From Coptis chinensis (lineage: Eukaryota; Streptophyta; Magnoliopsida; Ranunculales; Ranunculaceae), in assembly GCA_015680905.1 (NCBI GenBank), contig CM027377.1, positions 58,239,501 through 58,303,500 on the forward strand: a stretch of DNA of 64,000 bases, given 5' to 3'. Positions 10,240-21,499 of the stretch are shown piece after piece. The notes under the pieces are model-generated. The model was given only the letters and a program-made list of their open reading frames with translations, made no database searches and was not told the origin of the DNA. Made by a program: the position numbers and the translations under genes. Numbering within the stretch: position 1 is the stretch's first letter; each line of letters opens with the position of its first letter.

Positions 10240-13200
10240 TGTGCCAGCACATTCTAGCAATTCCACGACGGTTTAGCTATCTTTGTTGCTATCTGAATTG
10301 CTGCGAGAGAATCAGATTCCACTTCCACTTTTAGGAATCCCATTTCCTGACAAATGCAGAGACCAACCTCTATGGCTTTCATCTCTTGGTAAATAATGGA
10401 TTCCACGCCTCCACTTCCTCATGAACGCCCGACAAGACTCCCTTTCTGTCTCTGATTACACCCCCGTGGCCCATACCCTTCTCTGACAAGGACCCATCAG
10501 CATTTAGCTTCACACTACCCTGTTCTGGGCCCTGCCAATATACACTTTGTTGTTTAGCTCGTTCAAACTCTACCTAAAGCCCTATAGCCTGGCATAATCT
10601 TCTCGCTGCTATTGTATCTTCCATAGATGTGATCTTGAGTTGTACATACCCCTTCATACTTCTAAGAGTTCTCTTTAACACCACTGCTGCAGGTTGTGCG
10701 TTATTCTTGAACCGTCGGGCATTTCTTTCTTTCCAAATCGCGTCTACAACAGCACAAATGTAGACTTTGACAATTTCGGTTACTTGGCTTGCTCCTCGGT
10801 AGATTTTCAGTATGAACGACCATTCTCTATTTGAATTGCGGTGATTTGAATTAATTCCCAGCACCGACATTATTCCCACAAGGATTACCCAAGAATAGTC
10901 ACACTCAAAATAGAGATGGTTGGAGAACTCTCTACTTTAATTACAAAGGCAGCAGGACGAATGGTTAAGGATTCTTTTGTACACTAGCCGATCTTGAGTT
11001 GACAAGCTGTTGTAGAACAATTGCTAACAAGTAAAGGAATGTCTTGGAATGACTAACCTTCCCCAAACTAACCTCTGCCATCGGACTTTCCCTCCATGTC
11101 TTCTCAAGGCCTCATATGCGCTGCTTGACGTGAAGTTTCCACTCTGATGTGGTTTCCAAAGGACTTTGTCTTTCTCTAAATGCCTCTCAATTGCCGTAGA
11201 CCTGATGTCCTCCCTTAGCCGATTACACTGAATATTCTCAACAATTCCATTCCATTCTCCACCTGATATTAGCTCACTGACCTTTGCATTGAGAGGGAGT
11301 TGAATACTCATGACAGCTTGATTGTTAGCCAGAAGAGGGCTGCTATTACACCATAGATCATGCCATAGAAATGTGTCTTCTCCATTAGCTATCGCATAAA
11401 GGATATGATCTTTCGCATGTTTTCGACACTTGAGAATGTTCCTCAATGACCAGGAGCAATCTTTTGGTACTACCATGGTCCACAAATAGCTGTTCTTGAG
11501 CTGATTCTTCCATATCCAATCAACTTAACCCACAGAGTGTTTTCTTTACTCGCTATCTTGAATAGTAGTCCACATTGCGCACCAGTGTTCCATGTCTCCA
11601 TATTCATAATGCCCAGCCCTCCCTCTTCCTTTGCTTTGCTGATAGTTCCAATACTTGCTTGGTGCACACACCTTTTGATATCAGTCCCACTCCATAGGAA
11701 CGTAGCACATATCCTTTCCACATGTTCTAGAACAGATATTGGTAAGATGAAAGTTCTAGCCCAATAAATATGAAGAGAGCTAAGAATCGATACAATCAAC
11801 TGGAGTCTGCCTGCATGAGAGAGCAACCGTGCTTTCCAATCCTTGATTTTCCCAGTTACTTTTTCAACTAGAGGTTGGCAATCTTTGATACCTAAACGAG
11901 CTGAAAAGAGTGGGAGACCAAGGTATTTCACTGGAGGTATACCCAGGATATGAGCCAAGTCAAGAGAATCTTGATGCCCCATAGCCCCAGTCATTATGGT
12001 AGTCTTATGGGAATTGATTTGGAGCCCTGTAGCATCATTAAAGGCAAGCAAACAATCTTTGAGGGCTGCAATAAATGAAACTTCCCCCTTACAGAATATC
12101 AGAACATCATCCGCAAAGGTCAGATGGGTAAGAAGACTCCTCTTGCATTTCGAATGAAATTGGATCAACTTATTATCAATACTCTCTCTAATCACACAGC
12201 CCAAAATCTCCATGATTAAAACAAAAAGATATGGGGACATGGGGTCGCCCTGTCTTAGACCCCTGCCTCCCGCAAAAAACCCCTCCGGTGAGCCATTTAT
12301 AAGAATAGAATAGTAAGGTGTGCTTATACACATCTGTATCCATTTCTTCATCTTTGGTGGAATGAGAAATTTATCCAACATGGCTAGGATAGTTGACCAA
12401 CTTACCATATCATACGCCTTTCTAATATCCACCTTGAATGAGCATCTTGGGGTACCATGTCTTCTCTCCTACCTCTCAGCACTTCATGAGCTAGAAGGAT
12501 GTTATCTTGTATCGATCTCTCGGGGATAAAGGCCGATTGATTCTCATGTACTAACTCTGAAATAACCAGTTGCAGCCGAGATGTAATCACTTTGGAAACA
12601 CACTTGTACAAAGTATTGCAAAGTGCAATAGGCCTATAATCTTCCACCTTAGTCGGATTACTCTTCTTTGGAATTAGGCATAGAAACGTAGCATTTGTTC
12701 CCCTCGCATCTTACATGTTCAAGAAGACATTCCCCGATAGCATTCAACACATCCCGCCCCACTATATCCCAAAGAAGATTTTGAAGAAGAAAGGATTGTA
12801 CCCGTCTGGTCCTGGCACTTTGTTATTCTCCATCGCAAACAATGCTTCCTTGATTTCTGTATCAGTGATATCGGCGTCTAATACCTCTCTCATGGCTGAA
12901 TCAATCACATTTATAACTTTCAACCCCATGAAGAACTCTCCCTCGCTGATTGCTGGAGCTGCAGTTCCCACTGTTTGGGTAAAATACTTTACAATGCACT
13001 GTGCTACCTCTGTCTGCCCATATACTGTTACCCCATTATCATTGGAGATGGCCCATATTCCTTTCTTACCCTCTTTTTCCTTCAAAGAATTGAAGAAGTA
13101 ACTAGTACATCTATCCCCATCTGTACTCCATTTCTCCTCTGATTTCTGTTACATATCTATCTCTTCAACTCGTGCTAGCTTGATATACTTCTTCATGGCC

Positions 13201-14198
13201 GCCCTTTCTCTTTCCCCTACATTTACATCACTTGAGTTATTCTGGAAGTTTACTTATGCGTCATGTAGCTCCTGCCTAGCTGAGTTTACTCTCTCATGAA
13301 GATTAGAAAAATTCATCCTTGCCCATGGCCTTATTCTTGTCTTTAGCAACTTCAGTTTCTGTACCAATATATACATCGGGTTATTGTAGATATTGGTGCT
13401 CCATACTTCCTCTATCATGGCCTTGAACTCTGGCTGATAAACCTAAAAGTTTCGAAATCTGAATGGAGTTGGAGTTCTGGAATGATCAACCCACGTAAGT
13501 AGCATTGGCGAGTGATCTGAAACTCCTAGAGGTAGGAACTCAGCTACAGAATGAGGATAACGAGTCAACCACCAACTGTTTACTAGGCATCTGTCAATCC
13601 TTGACATGATTATGGCTGTACCCACAGACTTGTTCCACCAAGTGTAGAAAAATCCAATTGAATTGATGTCAGATAGTCCCTTATTCTGAAGACAAGCATT
13701 GAATTCAACAGCTTCATTCGGATGCATTGGGTCAGCCCCCACTCTTTCATTAGCCACCTTGATGTTATTAAAGTCCCCAGCGACACACCACGGCTCTTTA
13801 ACTGATTTATGAATACCAATCAAGTCCTTCCACAATTCGAGTCTCACTTTAGAATTATTACTAGCATAAATAACTATGAATAAGAATTCTTCCGCTCTTG
13901 GAAGGTATTTGACTCTACAGTGTATGAATTACTCAGAGTCAGCTAACTTCTGTACATGAGCAACTCCAGGATTCTAACAAACCCATATACGCCCTGACTG
14001 ACTCTTTTCATAATTGTTTACATGCTCTCATGAAGGACAACAAACCCTCCTAATGATATCATACTTTGGTCTTTTGACTTTTGTTTCCAGTAGGCCAAAA
14101 ACACATAGCTTTTTATCTATTCTCACCTTATTTATTTCTGCAGCTTTCAACAAATCATTTGCTCCCCTCACATTCCAAACGCTAATAGGTTTAATCAT
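10240..14198 (-). pseudogene. LINE ORF2: endonuclease-reverse transcriptase-RNase H (broken)
   Basis: The start ATG at 14198 gives MIKPISVWNVRG, a typical L1 endonuclease start, five bases beyond the ORF1 stop. The apurinic endonuclease domain shows GDFN and SDHSP (13443-13847). The RT follows with NNKVPGPDG (12762-12830), DYRPIALCN and QSAFIPERSIQDN (12402-12647), and then DIRKAYD, GLRQGDPMSP and the catalytic FADD (11470-12432). The zf-RVT region with WKERNARRF lies at 10574-10879. An RNase H remnant with LNADGS is read at about 10240-10520. At least four frame breaks separate these blocks. The plant L1 domain order is complete, so the element was once autonomous. Confidence 0.9.
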
Positions 14199-14203
14199 TG
14201 ATC

Positions 14204-15790
14204 CTATCGTTTTTTGTTTTTCGACCCCTTGGGCCTGCCCTTACTCTTGCTTCCTTGTTTTTTCTTTTCTTTAGACCCATGATTCATTTTCCCTTTGCTT
14301 CTGGTCACCACACCTCCTGGTGTTGTTGGGGGGAAAGGCTCACCTGTCAAAGGAATTAAGTTCTTATCCTTAAAGTACTTTCGGTTTCCTCTTGACGCGT
14401 CCCTCATCGACATCTCCCCATTTCTTTTGCGCCAAAGTAGTTTGTTATGATATTCCTGCTGCTCGGCATCGTATTCCAACAACTGGTTCAGGCTACTATC
14501 TATCCCCACATCTTATACTACCTCCACATAAGGCACTATGGCAGTACTCATATCACTCTGTTCCCTTTCTTTACCTCTGTCCCTCTGGTCACTGGCTGTG
14601 TCACTCACCTGACCCTGATCAGTTCCAAAAGGAGCTGTTATTTCTGGCGTATGCATCTCCGGGATAACAAGACTCAAGACATATTCCTCCACTAAACCCT
14701 CATCCAAGTTGTTATTTCCCATTCCGATCTCTATTACCCCTTGATTCACCATAACCATCTCTACTTCCTGTGTTGAGTTCCCTGTACTCTGGTAAAAACC
14801 TTGTTCCTGGGCAACTTCAGTATTCCCACCCTCATCACAGCTTTTTGGTAAAAGACATTCAGTACTTGCAGTAGGCGTACCTCCAATAACCACCTCTCCA
14901 TCCACTATTCTCAAGCAGCTACTTTTAGGTTGACTCGGAGTATTGTCAACCACTACTTCTTTCTCTCTAGTCCCTCGAGCCTCAGTGTTGCTCGTTTTCC
15001 TCATACAGGCTACAGTAAAGTGCCCGAAAGATTTACAATTCCCACACATCTTAGGTATCCATCGATATTCTACAGATATCCTTCTTATGTCATCCTTACC
15101 CATTTCTATATCAAAGAAAGTTGGGAGCTCTACTTTGACACTAACTCTTGCATATTTCAATCTTTTCCTGTGCGCAGTAGTGTCATCCATACTATCAGGA
15201 ACCCCAAGCTGACTTACCAGGTAGCTCAACCCGTCTTCCGTCCATAGCTCCTTTGGGACATTATGCAAGTTTACCCATATGGGAATTAGTTGCACCGAGT
15301 TTCTCCTTCTTTCAATATCTTGAGACCATTTTGATATTACAAAGCATCTACCTGAAATGTAGAAGGTTCCAGTTTCTAAGACCCTCTTCCTATCCTCACT
15401 ATTAGAAAACTTGAAATAAAATACTTCTTCATCTGCAACCATCTCAAAGCTTCCTTTTAGTTTCCAACGTTTTCTCAAATGGTCCCTCACGGTTAGGAAA
15501 GGGAGCCGTTTCTTGAGAAAGAATCCTACAACATAATCATACCATTCAGTGATGCCTTTCATCACTAAGTCTAAAGGTATCTGTGTGATACCATCAATGA
15601 TTTGAACATCCACTTTCTGTAGCGTATTGCTTAAAGTTGGCATCTTGGCTGCTTGGAACAAGGTACTCCAAGGTGCTGGACGTGGTTGTTCTGAAACCAT
15701 CTCTCTCTCCTCGCTGTTGTTGTTATTAGTCTCTCTTGTCTCTGAATGGAGGGGTGGGAAATTTTGATTGTTAACCGACAGGTTCGCCAT
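14204..15790 (-). pseudogene. LINE ORF1: nucleic-acid-binding protein (in-frame stop)
   Basis: I choose the start at 15790 (MANLSVNN) rather than the longer frame at 15859, because the N-terminal extension is not typical. Residues from about 30 to 230 look like the DUF4283 domain of plant L1 ORF1 proteins. A CCHC knuckle CGNCKSFGHFTVAC follows near 15030. A TAA at 14513-14515 interrupts the frame. The same frame then continues to 14204 with a Lys/Gly-rich basic tail (KGRPKGSKNKKR). Such proteins bind LINE RNA in the ribonucleoprotein particle. Confidence 0.85.
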
Positions 15791-16639
15791 GTCAAGGATC
15801 AGCAAAACAACGCAAAGTGCTTGAAGTTGATTCCTTTTCAGAACTCTCACTGTAATCAATGAAGGATTTTACCCGAAGAGGAATGAAACAAGAGGCTTAA
15901 GAAGATAAGAATTCTTCTCCAAGCTAGATTTAACTAAAAGCGGCAAAAAGTTGGTGTATGCGATCACTACAGCAACTTATGTTACTTCACTTCCTATCCC
16001 CCAAAAACATGTCCCCATTCCTTATTACTAGGTAGAAGTGATGAAGTTCAGATAGTATCAACAATTGGAATAAATGAATCCATTAACACCACCACTAATC
16101 AAGAGGGCTAAGTTCATAGAATCATTTCAGTTACATAGACTTCTATTTGTCAGGTTATCATGGTCCAACTAACAAAGAGGTTTGTTGCTAGACTTATTCT
16201 AGTGTCATGTAGGAGTAGTCTAGGATTTATTTTTCAAACCATTTACATTCAAGTCTTGACTTTACTTTTTGTTCTTCAATTCAATCTTTTTCATTTCAAG
16301 TTTATGTTTTAATCTTCAATCAAGGCTTTTCATTTCATGTTTATGTTTCCATCTTCAATACAAGTTTTCAAGTTTCAATCAAGTTATTCTATTTGAGTTT
16401 GTTCATTCAATACAAAGTTTGAGTCATTAAAAACAAGTCCTAAAGCTAAGAATACTACATTCTCTTCTTCATAACTCCCATCAATCCATCTTCCAAACAA
16501 TCTATGGTGAACCTCATCAATCTTTGATTTACTTACCAATATACAACTACTTAAAAGGTCATCTCTTCTCTTTTTATCGTTCATCTAATTCTCAACTTGT
16601 CAGTTGGTAAGTTTTTTATTGTGTATAATAACGGGTCAC

Positions 16640-16940
16640 TACAACAAATATGACATATGATATCACTAATTTTACATCACTTTTAGCGAAGTGATGTTAT
16701 ATGAAAACTATGATATCACTTTTCTCAGCATGTGATGTAATGATTATCACAATTTTTTTTAACATCACTTATTTTATAAGCTTATATAGTAGAGTTGTAC
16801 AACATCATTTTAATAAGTGATGTCGTGATAGTGATGTAGTAACATATTTTTACATCACTCGTCATGTCACTTTTAAAGTGATGTAATAACTATATATTCA
16901 ACATCACTTTAAAAGTATTGTTACTCACTATGTCACTTAT
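16640..16940. repeat. Left subterminal repeats of CACTA 1
   Basis: Many copies of ACATCACTT, TATCACTT and AGTGATGT lie here in both orientations, often as short palindromes. In CACTA elements such motifs are the binding sites of the accessory transposase protein. Confidence 0.75.
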
Positions 16941-16949
16941 AAAGTAGAC

Positions 16950-17310
16950 AAATTTTTTTTGTGACAATAGAAAAATGTTGCTAAAGGTCAATTTTGGCGA
17001 CGTTAAGAACGTCGCTATTTATCCATTGTTTTACTTTTGATAATAAGTTTTTTGTGACGCTTTTTACGTTGCCGAAAGCCTTATTAAAAAATTTACAAAA
17101 TATTAAAATAAGAAAAATCTTTTGGGTGACGGAAGGAAAGTCATAAATAACTTTTTATTCATGACGGTGATTTCTAGCGTCAGTGATAGTAGTGTATTCC
17201 CGACGTTCTCAAAAAGCATCCCTTGAAGTTACTTTTGCGTGATGCTACTTATTGTCGCCAATGGTATTGATAAAAGTGAAAATTAGAAGCACAAATGGCG
17301 ACGTTTTTTA
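16950..17310. repeat. Second-type repeat patch inside CACTA 1
   Basis: GGCGACGTT, AACGTCGC, GTGACG and TGTCGCC words recur here in both orientations. This is a different subterminal vocabulary from the ACATCACTT motif of the host element. The patch may be the remnant of another CACTA family nested at the left end. Confidence 0.5.
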
Positions 17311-20119
17311 ATTTCATATATATATATATATGGACAAAATTTTGGGTGAGAAAGTTTTCCAACCCACTCAAAGTTTCTAGTTTGATATCCGCCGCCTACT
17401 TTTTCGATATCTAGTGCCCATATATTTTTTAAAATTTTTGAAAAAAGAAAAAAGAAAAAAGAAAACCTAGCAACCCACACGCTTTCTCTCTTGACGGAAA
17501 CAAACATGAAGAGCCTCGCCTCAACCAACAGTTACCAAATAACCTTCCTCCTCCACCAGTGAACCCTGCAGTAGGTTTCACTCTCTATTCTCTCTCTTAG
17601 GGTTTCAACTATGAATATGGGTTTTAATTTGATTATCAAATTCCCTTCAACAGAAAGGTGGCAGTAAATTTTTGGGCTTATGAGTTCTCAATTCTCACTA
17701 CTCTTTTTATGTTTATTACTAATATATTGTTGACTTTCCTTTTTACTGACCGAAATATTGATTTGTAGATGGTGAAGAAGAGAAGTAATGGATGAAAAGA
17801 AAAATGCTTGATTCATTATAATTTAAATTCGTTCAGATGAACATGGCCAAGCAATTGTAAGTCCTAAGCTTCTTTTTCTTTATTCCTATCAAGTTTATAA
17901 TTCAATTGGTATCTTTTTTTTTGTTGAAAATTTGTCAAATTTCTATTACTCATGACATTTATAAGCAATTAATGATTTTCATATATTTGTTTTGTAGGTT
18001 TTGTTAAATTGGGTGTACTTCCCCTTCTTGTGAAGTGCAAAATTGTTTCAGGAATTGTTCTATTTGTTTTTCAATGTTAGTAGCTAAGTTGAAGTATCAC
18101 AGATAAAATTTTGAACCTTAAACTAAATTTTGACACTCACTGGCTATTCACTTACGTTAGACCTTCTCATTGCTATTTCTTTAGTGAAATTATAGGATTT
18201 TCGATATTTTTTTCAAAATGGTCAGTGTGCTTGTTGATAACTTTACTCTATTTCTGCAAATCCTTTTGAGTACTCTTGCCTTTGATACTTACTTTTATTT
18301 ACTCTCATTACGGATTTGAGTGTTTTGTTCTTTCAGGGGCTTCTCTTTTAGGGGCTTATCAAGTCAATGGGTTTCTCTGTTCACACTTACATTAAATGGG
18401 TCAGATTCTTTGCGTCAATTTATAATTTTTCAGTTCTAAATTCATGGTGGGTTTCTTCTAATTGAGATTTGATGCTCCAATTTTGATGTGTTGTATGTGA
18501 TTGTAGGTTCTTATGGGAATTGATAAGAGAACTTGAGAGAAGATTTGTAACGAAGCATTTTTACAACTTGAGGACTCTGCAGATATCCAAATGAGGTTCT
18601 TCTTGTGTGAATGCGTGAACATATTCCTCTGTATCCTTTAGCATGGTTTCTTTGCTAACAACTTTCTTTTTTAATCATCAACTGATTTATATCCAGTTCC
18701 TTTTGTACTGTCTTTCTTAATGTCTCTAATAGGATCTGAAAAAGTTACCCATACCCAATATGGAATCCTCACATGTTATGGAAGAGATTAATGCAAAACA
18801 CAGGTTATTTGAATCTCAGAAGATCTAGAAGAACATAGCGGGGAAGAAGATCAACACATTAGCAAAGGTGATATACTCATATCTTGCTTTGTTATCTTGT
18901 AAAGACCCATGTATATTCAAGTCTTATCCCCCTGTGGCATGTCTGTTATCAGTATGTTATTTCTTATGGGAAATTTCACTCCATTCAATTGGGTTGCTTT
19001 TATTAAATAGTTAAATTCGACCCGTTTTGCTTAGTTTCAATCAAATCAATTGGTATTAATTTCCATAGTACTTGCTTTTTGATTAAACTCTTTGTGGTCT
19101 CTTGTTAGTTTAATTTGATGTATATTTTTGTTTCTTGGTCATCGATTGTAAATTTATGACTTGGGATAGAAAAGTTTGATCTAATTTTGACACTTGGTCT
19201 TGATTATATTAATTTTAGTTGTAAAACCTAATTTAAGAACATGGGTTTTTGATATTTTGTATGATCTATGAAGGAGGTTTGAGAATGCGTGGAAGACCGG
19301 GCTAGAAATGGGACAGAATCAAAGCACATCGAGTGAGATTAATTGGAATATAGTTGGAGTTGCACTTTATCCTTGTGCAGTCAACAAAATAGGATTAATA
19401 GAGTAAGTCTTTAAACCTGATCTTAATCTTCCAATATCAAGGCCTTTTATTTTTTTTTGTAGTGTAATATTTTTGTAGTGACCTAAAGCATTGGTGCAGC
19501 TTACATGCTATTCGTGCACTGCCCAAATCATTAACAACTATTTAAATGTTTTTTTCTGGGCAAACACAAGTTTTAGATTACTCCGCTATTGATGCAGGAA
19601 AATGGATGACAACATTTTTATTTGAACTTAACCTCCAACCAGCTTTTTGGCACAGGGTTGGACCTGATCTTGAGCACAAGTAATTGTCTTCTGTAAAACT
19701 TCCTTTGTCATTCAGGTACTATATTATGCGGATGTTCAGTCTGTTTATTTTCCTTTTATAAAATTTGCATTGATTTTCTAGTACAATATTTCATACTGCA
19801 GATTAAAGAAAACAGAGTGATTTGTGAGGCAGTGATAAGTTCTTGGTTTAAATTGATTGCATCAAGTCAAGCTGTGATAGGTTCTTGGTCGGGTGATTGT
19901 GGTTCTCTTTGGCTCATTTCGGTACTGCAGATTAGATTTTGTTGGTATATGTTGGCTCATTACAATTTTTTCTATATAGTGTAATATTTGTAATTGGAGA
20001 TGATATTTGTGTGATGAATGTGATTTTAAGATACATTTCATCTTTATTTGATGATAAATGACTAGGAAAATGGTATTATATAGGGATGATATTGGCAATT
20101 TTGTTTTTTTTATTATTTT
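17311..20119 (+). other. Interior of CACTA 1 with exon-like patches
   Basis: There is no long frame. Patches flanked by GT and AG dinucleotides and with more even base composition occur near 17470-17570, 18500-18600, 18735-18870, 19270-19400 and 19600-19680. They are separated by T-rich, intron-like sequence. One patch after CTCTCTTAGGGTTTC resembles a transcript leader. The patches may be a captured gene fragment or a decayed transposase accessory gene. I do not recognise the protein. Confidence 0.35.
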
Positions 20120-20494
20120 GATAAATGGGACATCACTTTTAAAGTGATTTATAGAGTTATTTCACATCACTTTATAAGTAATCTGGAATTTGAATGAAAC
20201 GTCACTTCCTAAGTGATGTTAATCGGCCTTATTGATTTCACTTAAAAAGTGATGTTAAACGTTATAACATCACTTGTGGACATCAATTAAAAAGTGATGC
20301 AAAGTTATAACATCACTTGTAGACATCAATTAAAAAGTGATGTGAAATAACATTAATTGTGGACATCATTTAAAAAGTGATGTGGAAAACCCTGACTTTT
20401 CACGTCGCCACCATTCACATCACTCTCAAAAGTGATGTCTTATACTTTTGACATCACTTATTAAGTGATGGGAAATGCCATTTATGTTGTAGTT
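20120..20494. repeat. Right subterminal repeat array of CACTA 1
   Basis: More than a dozen ACATCACTT or AAGTGATGT words fall within 375 bases. Several abut to form palindromes such as CACTTAATAAGTG. The array runs into the right terminus. Confidence 0.8.
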
Positions 20495-20497
20495 GGT

Positions 20498-21499
20498 GAA
20501 GGATTTGATGGCGAAGAATAAAAAGGTTTATTGAATCTTTGAAGACTCAAAAAGGGAAACTAGAGGATTTTTTTTTTTTTTTTTTAACATTTAGTTGTCT
20601 ATATTGATCTAAAAAGGGCATAAATTCTGTCTTAGGATATGGCGTAGTGATGAAGCAAGTGGACGTGTGGTCTTTCTATCTAGACATCTTTTGTGTGATC
20701 ACTCCATAACATACAGAGGCTTTTGGCTAGATTCTTACAGGATAAGGAACTTAACTGTTCTAACCTTGGTCTCGGAAACTTACTATATACAAACAATGAT
20801 GCTTATGCATGTCATTCATGAAGAGTTGTAGAAACAATTGTACGTATATTAGTCTAAGTTCGAAGAATGAATCCTTACTCTATTGCTATAATGAGACTTC
20901 TAGACCATGTATTCATCATAGAAAAAGGAAACAGGACTTTTAGTACTAAACATAAAACATTTTTTTGGTCTTTTCGAAAATATTTTAAGAAATAAAGAAA
21001 TATACTAATATACGTAATATAAGAAATGCCTAGTTTTTGCAAAATGTTACTATACCACCCCCAAACAGAAATATATTTTGTCATCAAAGTATGAAGAGAT
21101 AAAGAAAGAGATTACCATAAGAACATGAGCAAAAACAGTAGTACATCAGTACTTTGTTCTTCATGATGAAAATATACCAACCCCAAATAAGTTTGGAGCG
21201 TGGGTTGCTAAATATAGAACAAGAAATACATGGTTTATCTAAATAGGAAGTTACATAATTAATCTACTATGAAATAATTTTTTTGGATTTTTGTATTTAT
21301 TTTTGAAAACATACATATTGTAGAAATTTAAAATTTTGGAATGATGTATATGTATTATCTTCTACTCGTATACCAAATTTCTCATACAAAACACTAAACA
21401 TTTATCCATTACTAACATAATACTAACAGTTATTACTAAAAAACAAGAATGAATAGTAAAATACATCTATCTATACAGACACTAGGGATGTGCCTAGTC
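20498..21499. other. Unassigned stretch between CACTA 1 and the Athila extra ORF
   Basis: AT-rich sequence with an 18-base T run near 20570. There is no convincing frame. By position it should include the 3' untranslated region, and perhaps the 3' LTR, of the second minus-strand Athila. I could not find the TGATNA start or the polypurine tract there. Confidence 0.4.

Larger units (their letters stand above)
9995..16187 (-). mobile_element. L1-type LINE retrotransposon
   Basis: This 6.2-kb element is flanked by the direct duplication CTAGACTT (9987-9994 and 16188-16195). On the minus strand it has a 5' UTR of about 400 bases, ORF1, ORF2 and a short A-rich tail at 9995-10002. The joint restores the host LTR exactly when compared with 22531. 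It appears full length but is inactive through stops and frameshifts. Confidence 0.9.
9510..16602 (+). repeat. 3' LTR of the plus Athila remnant, split by a LINE
   Basis: The LTR starts TGATCAACTCCC at 9510, runs to 9994, resumes at 16188 after the LINE, and ends CAACTTGTCA at 16602. The two parts together are about 900 bp, like the solo LTR at 21970-22893, and align with it in order. A TTTATAAAAG word near 9935 is the likely TATA box. Confidence 0.8.
16637..20494. mobile_element. CACTA transposon 1
   Basis: The left end is CACTACAACA. The right end, read inverted, is AACTACAACA, so the terminal base has mutated. The 3-bp duplication GGT flanks it at 16634-16636 and 20495-20497. Subterminal repeats ACATCACTT and AAGTGATGT are dense in both ends. 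No transposase frame is visible, so it is non-autonomous. It sits 34 bases beyond the LTR end at 16602. Confidence 0.88.

Noticed and set aside
12715..13101. 128-codon plus-strand frame
   Set aside because: It is the complementary shadow of the LINE reverse transcriptase.
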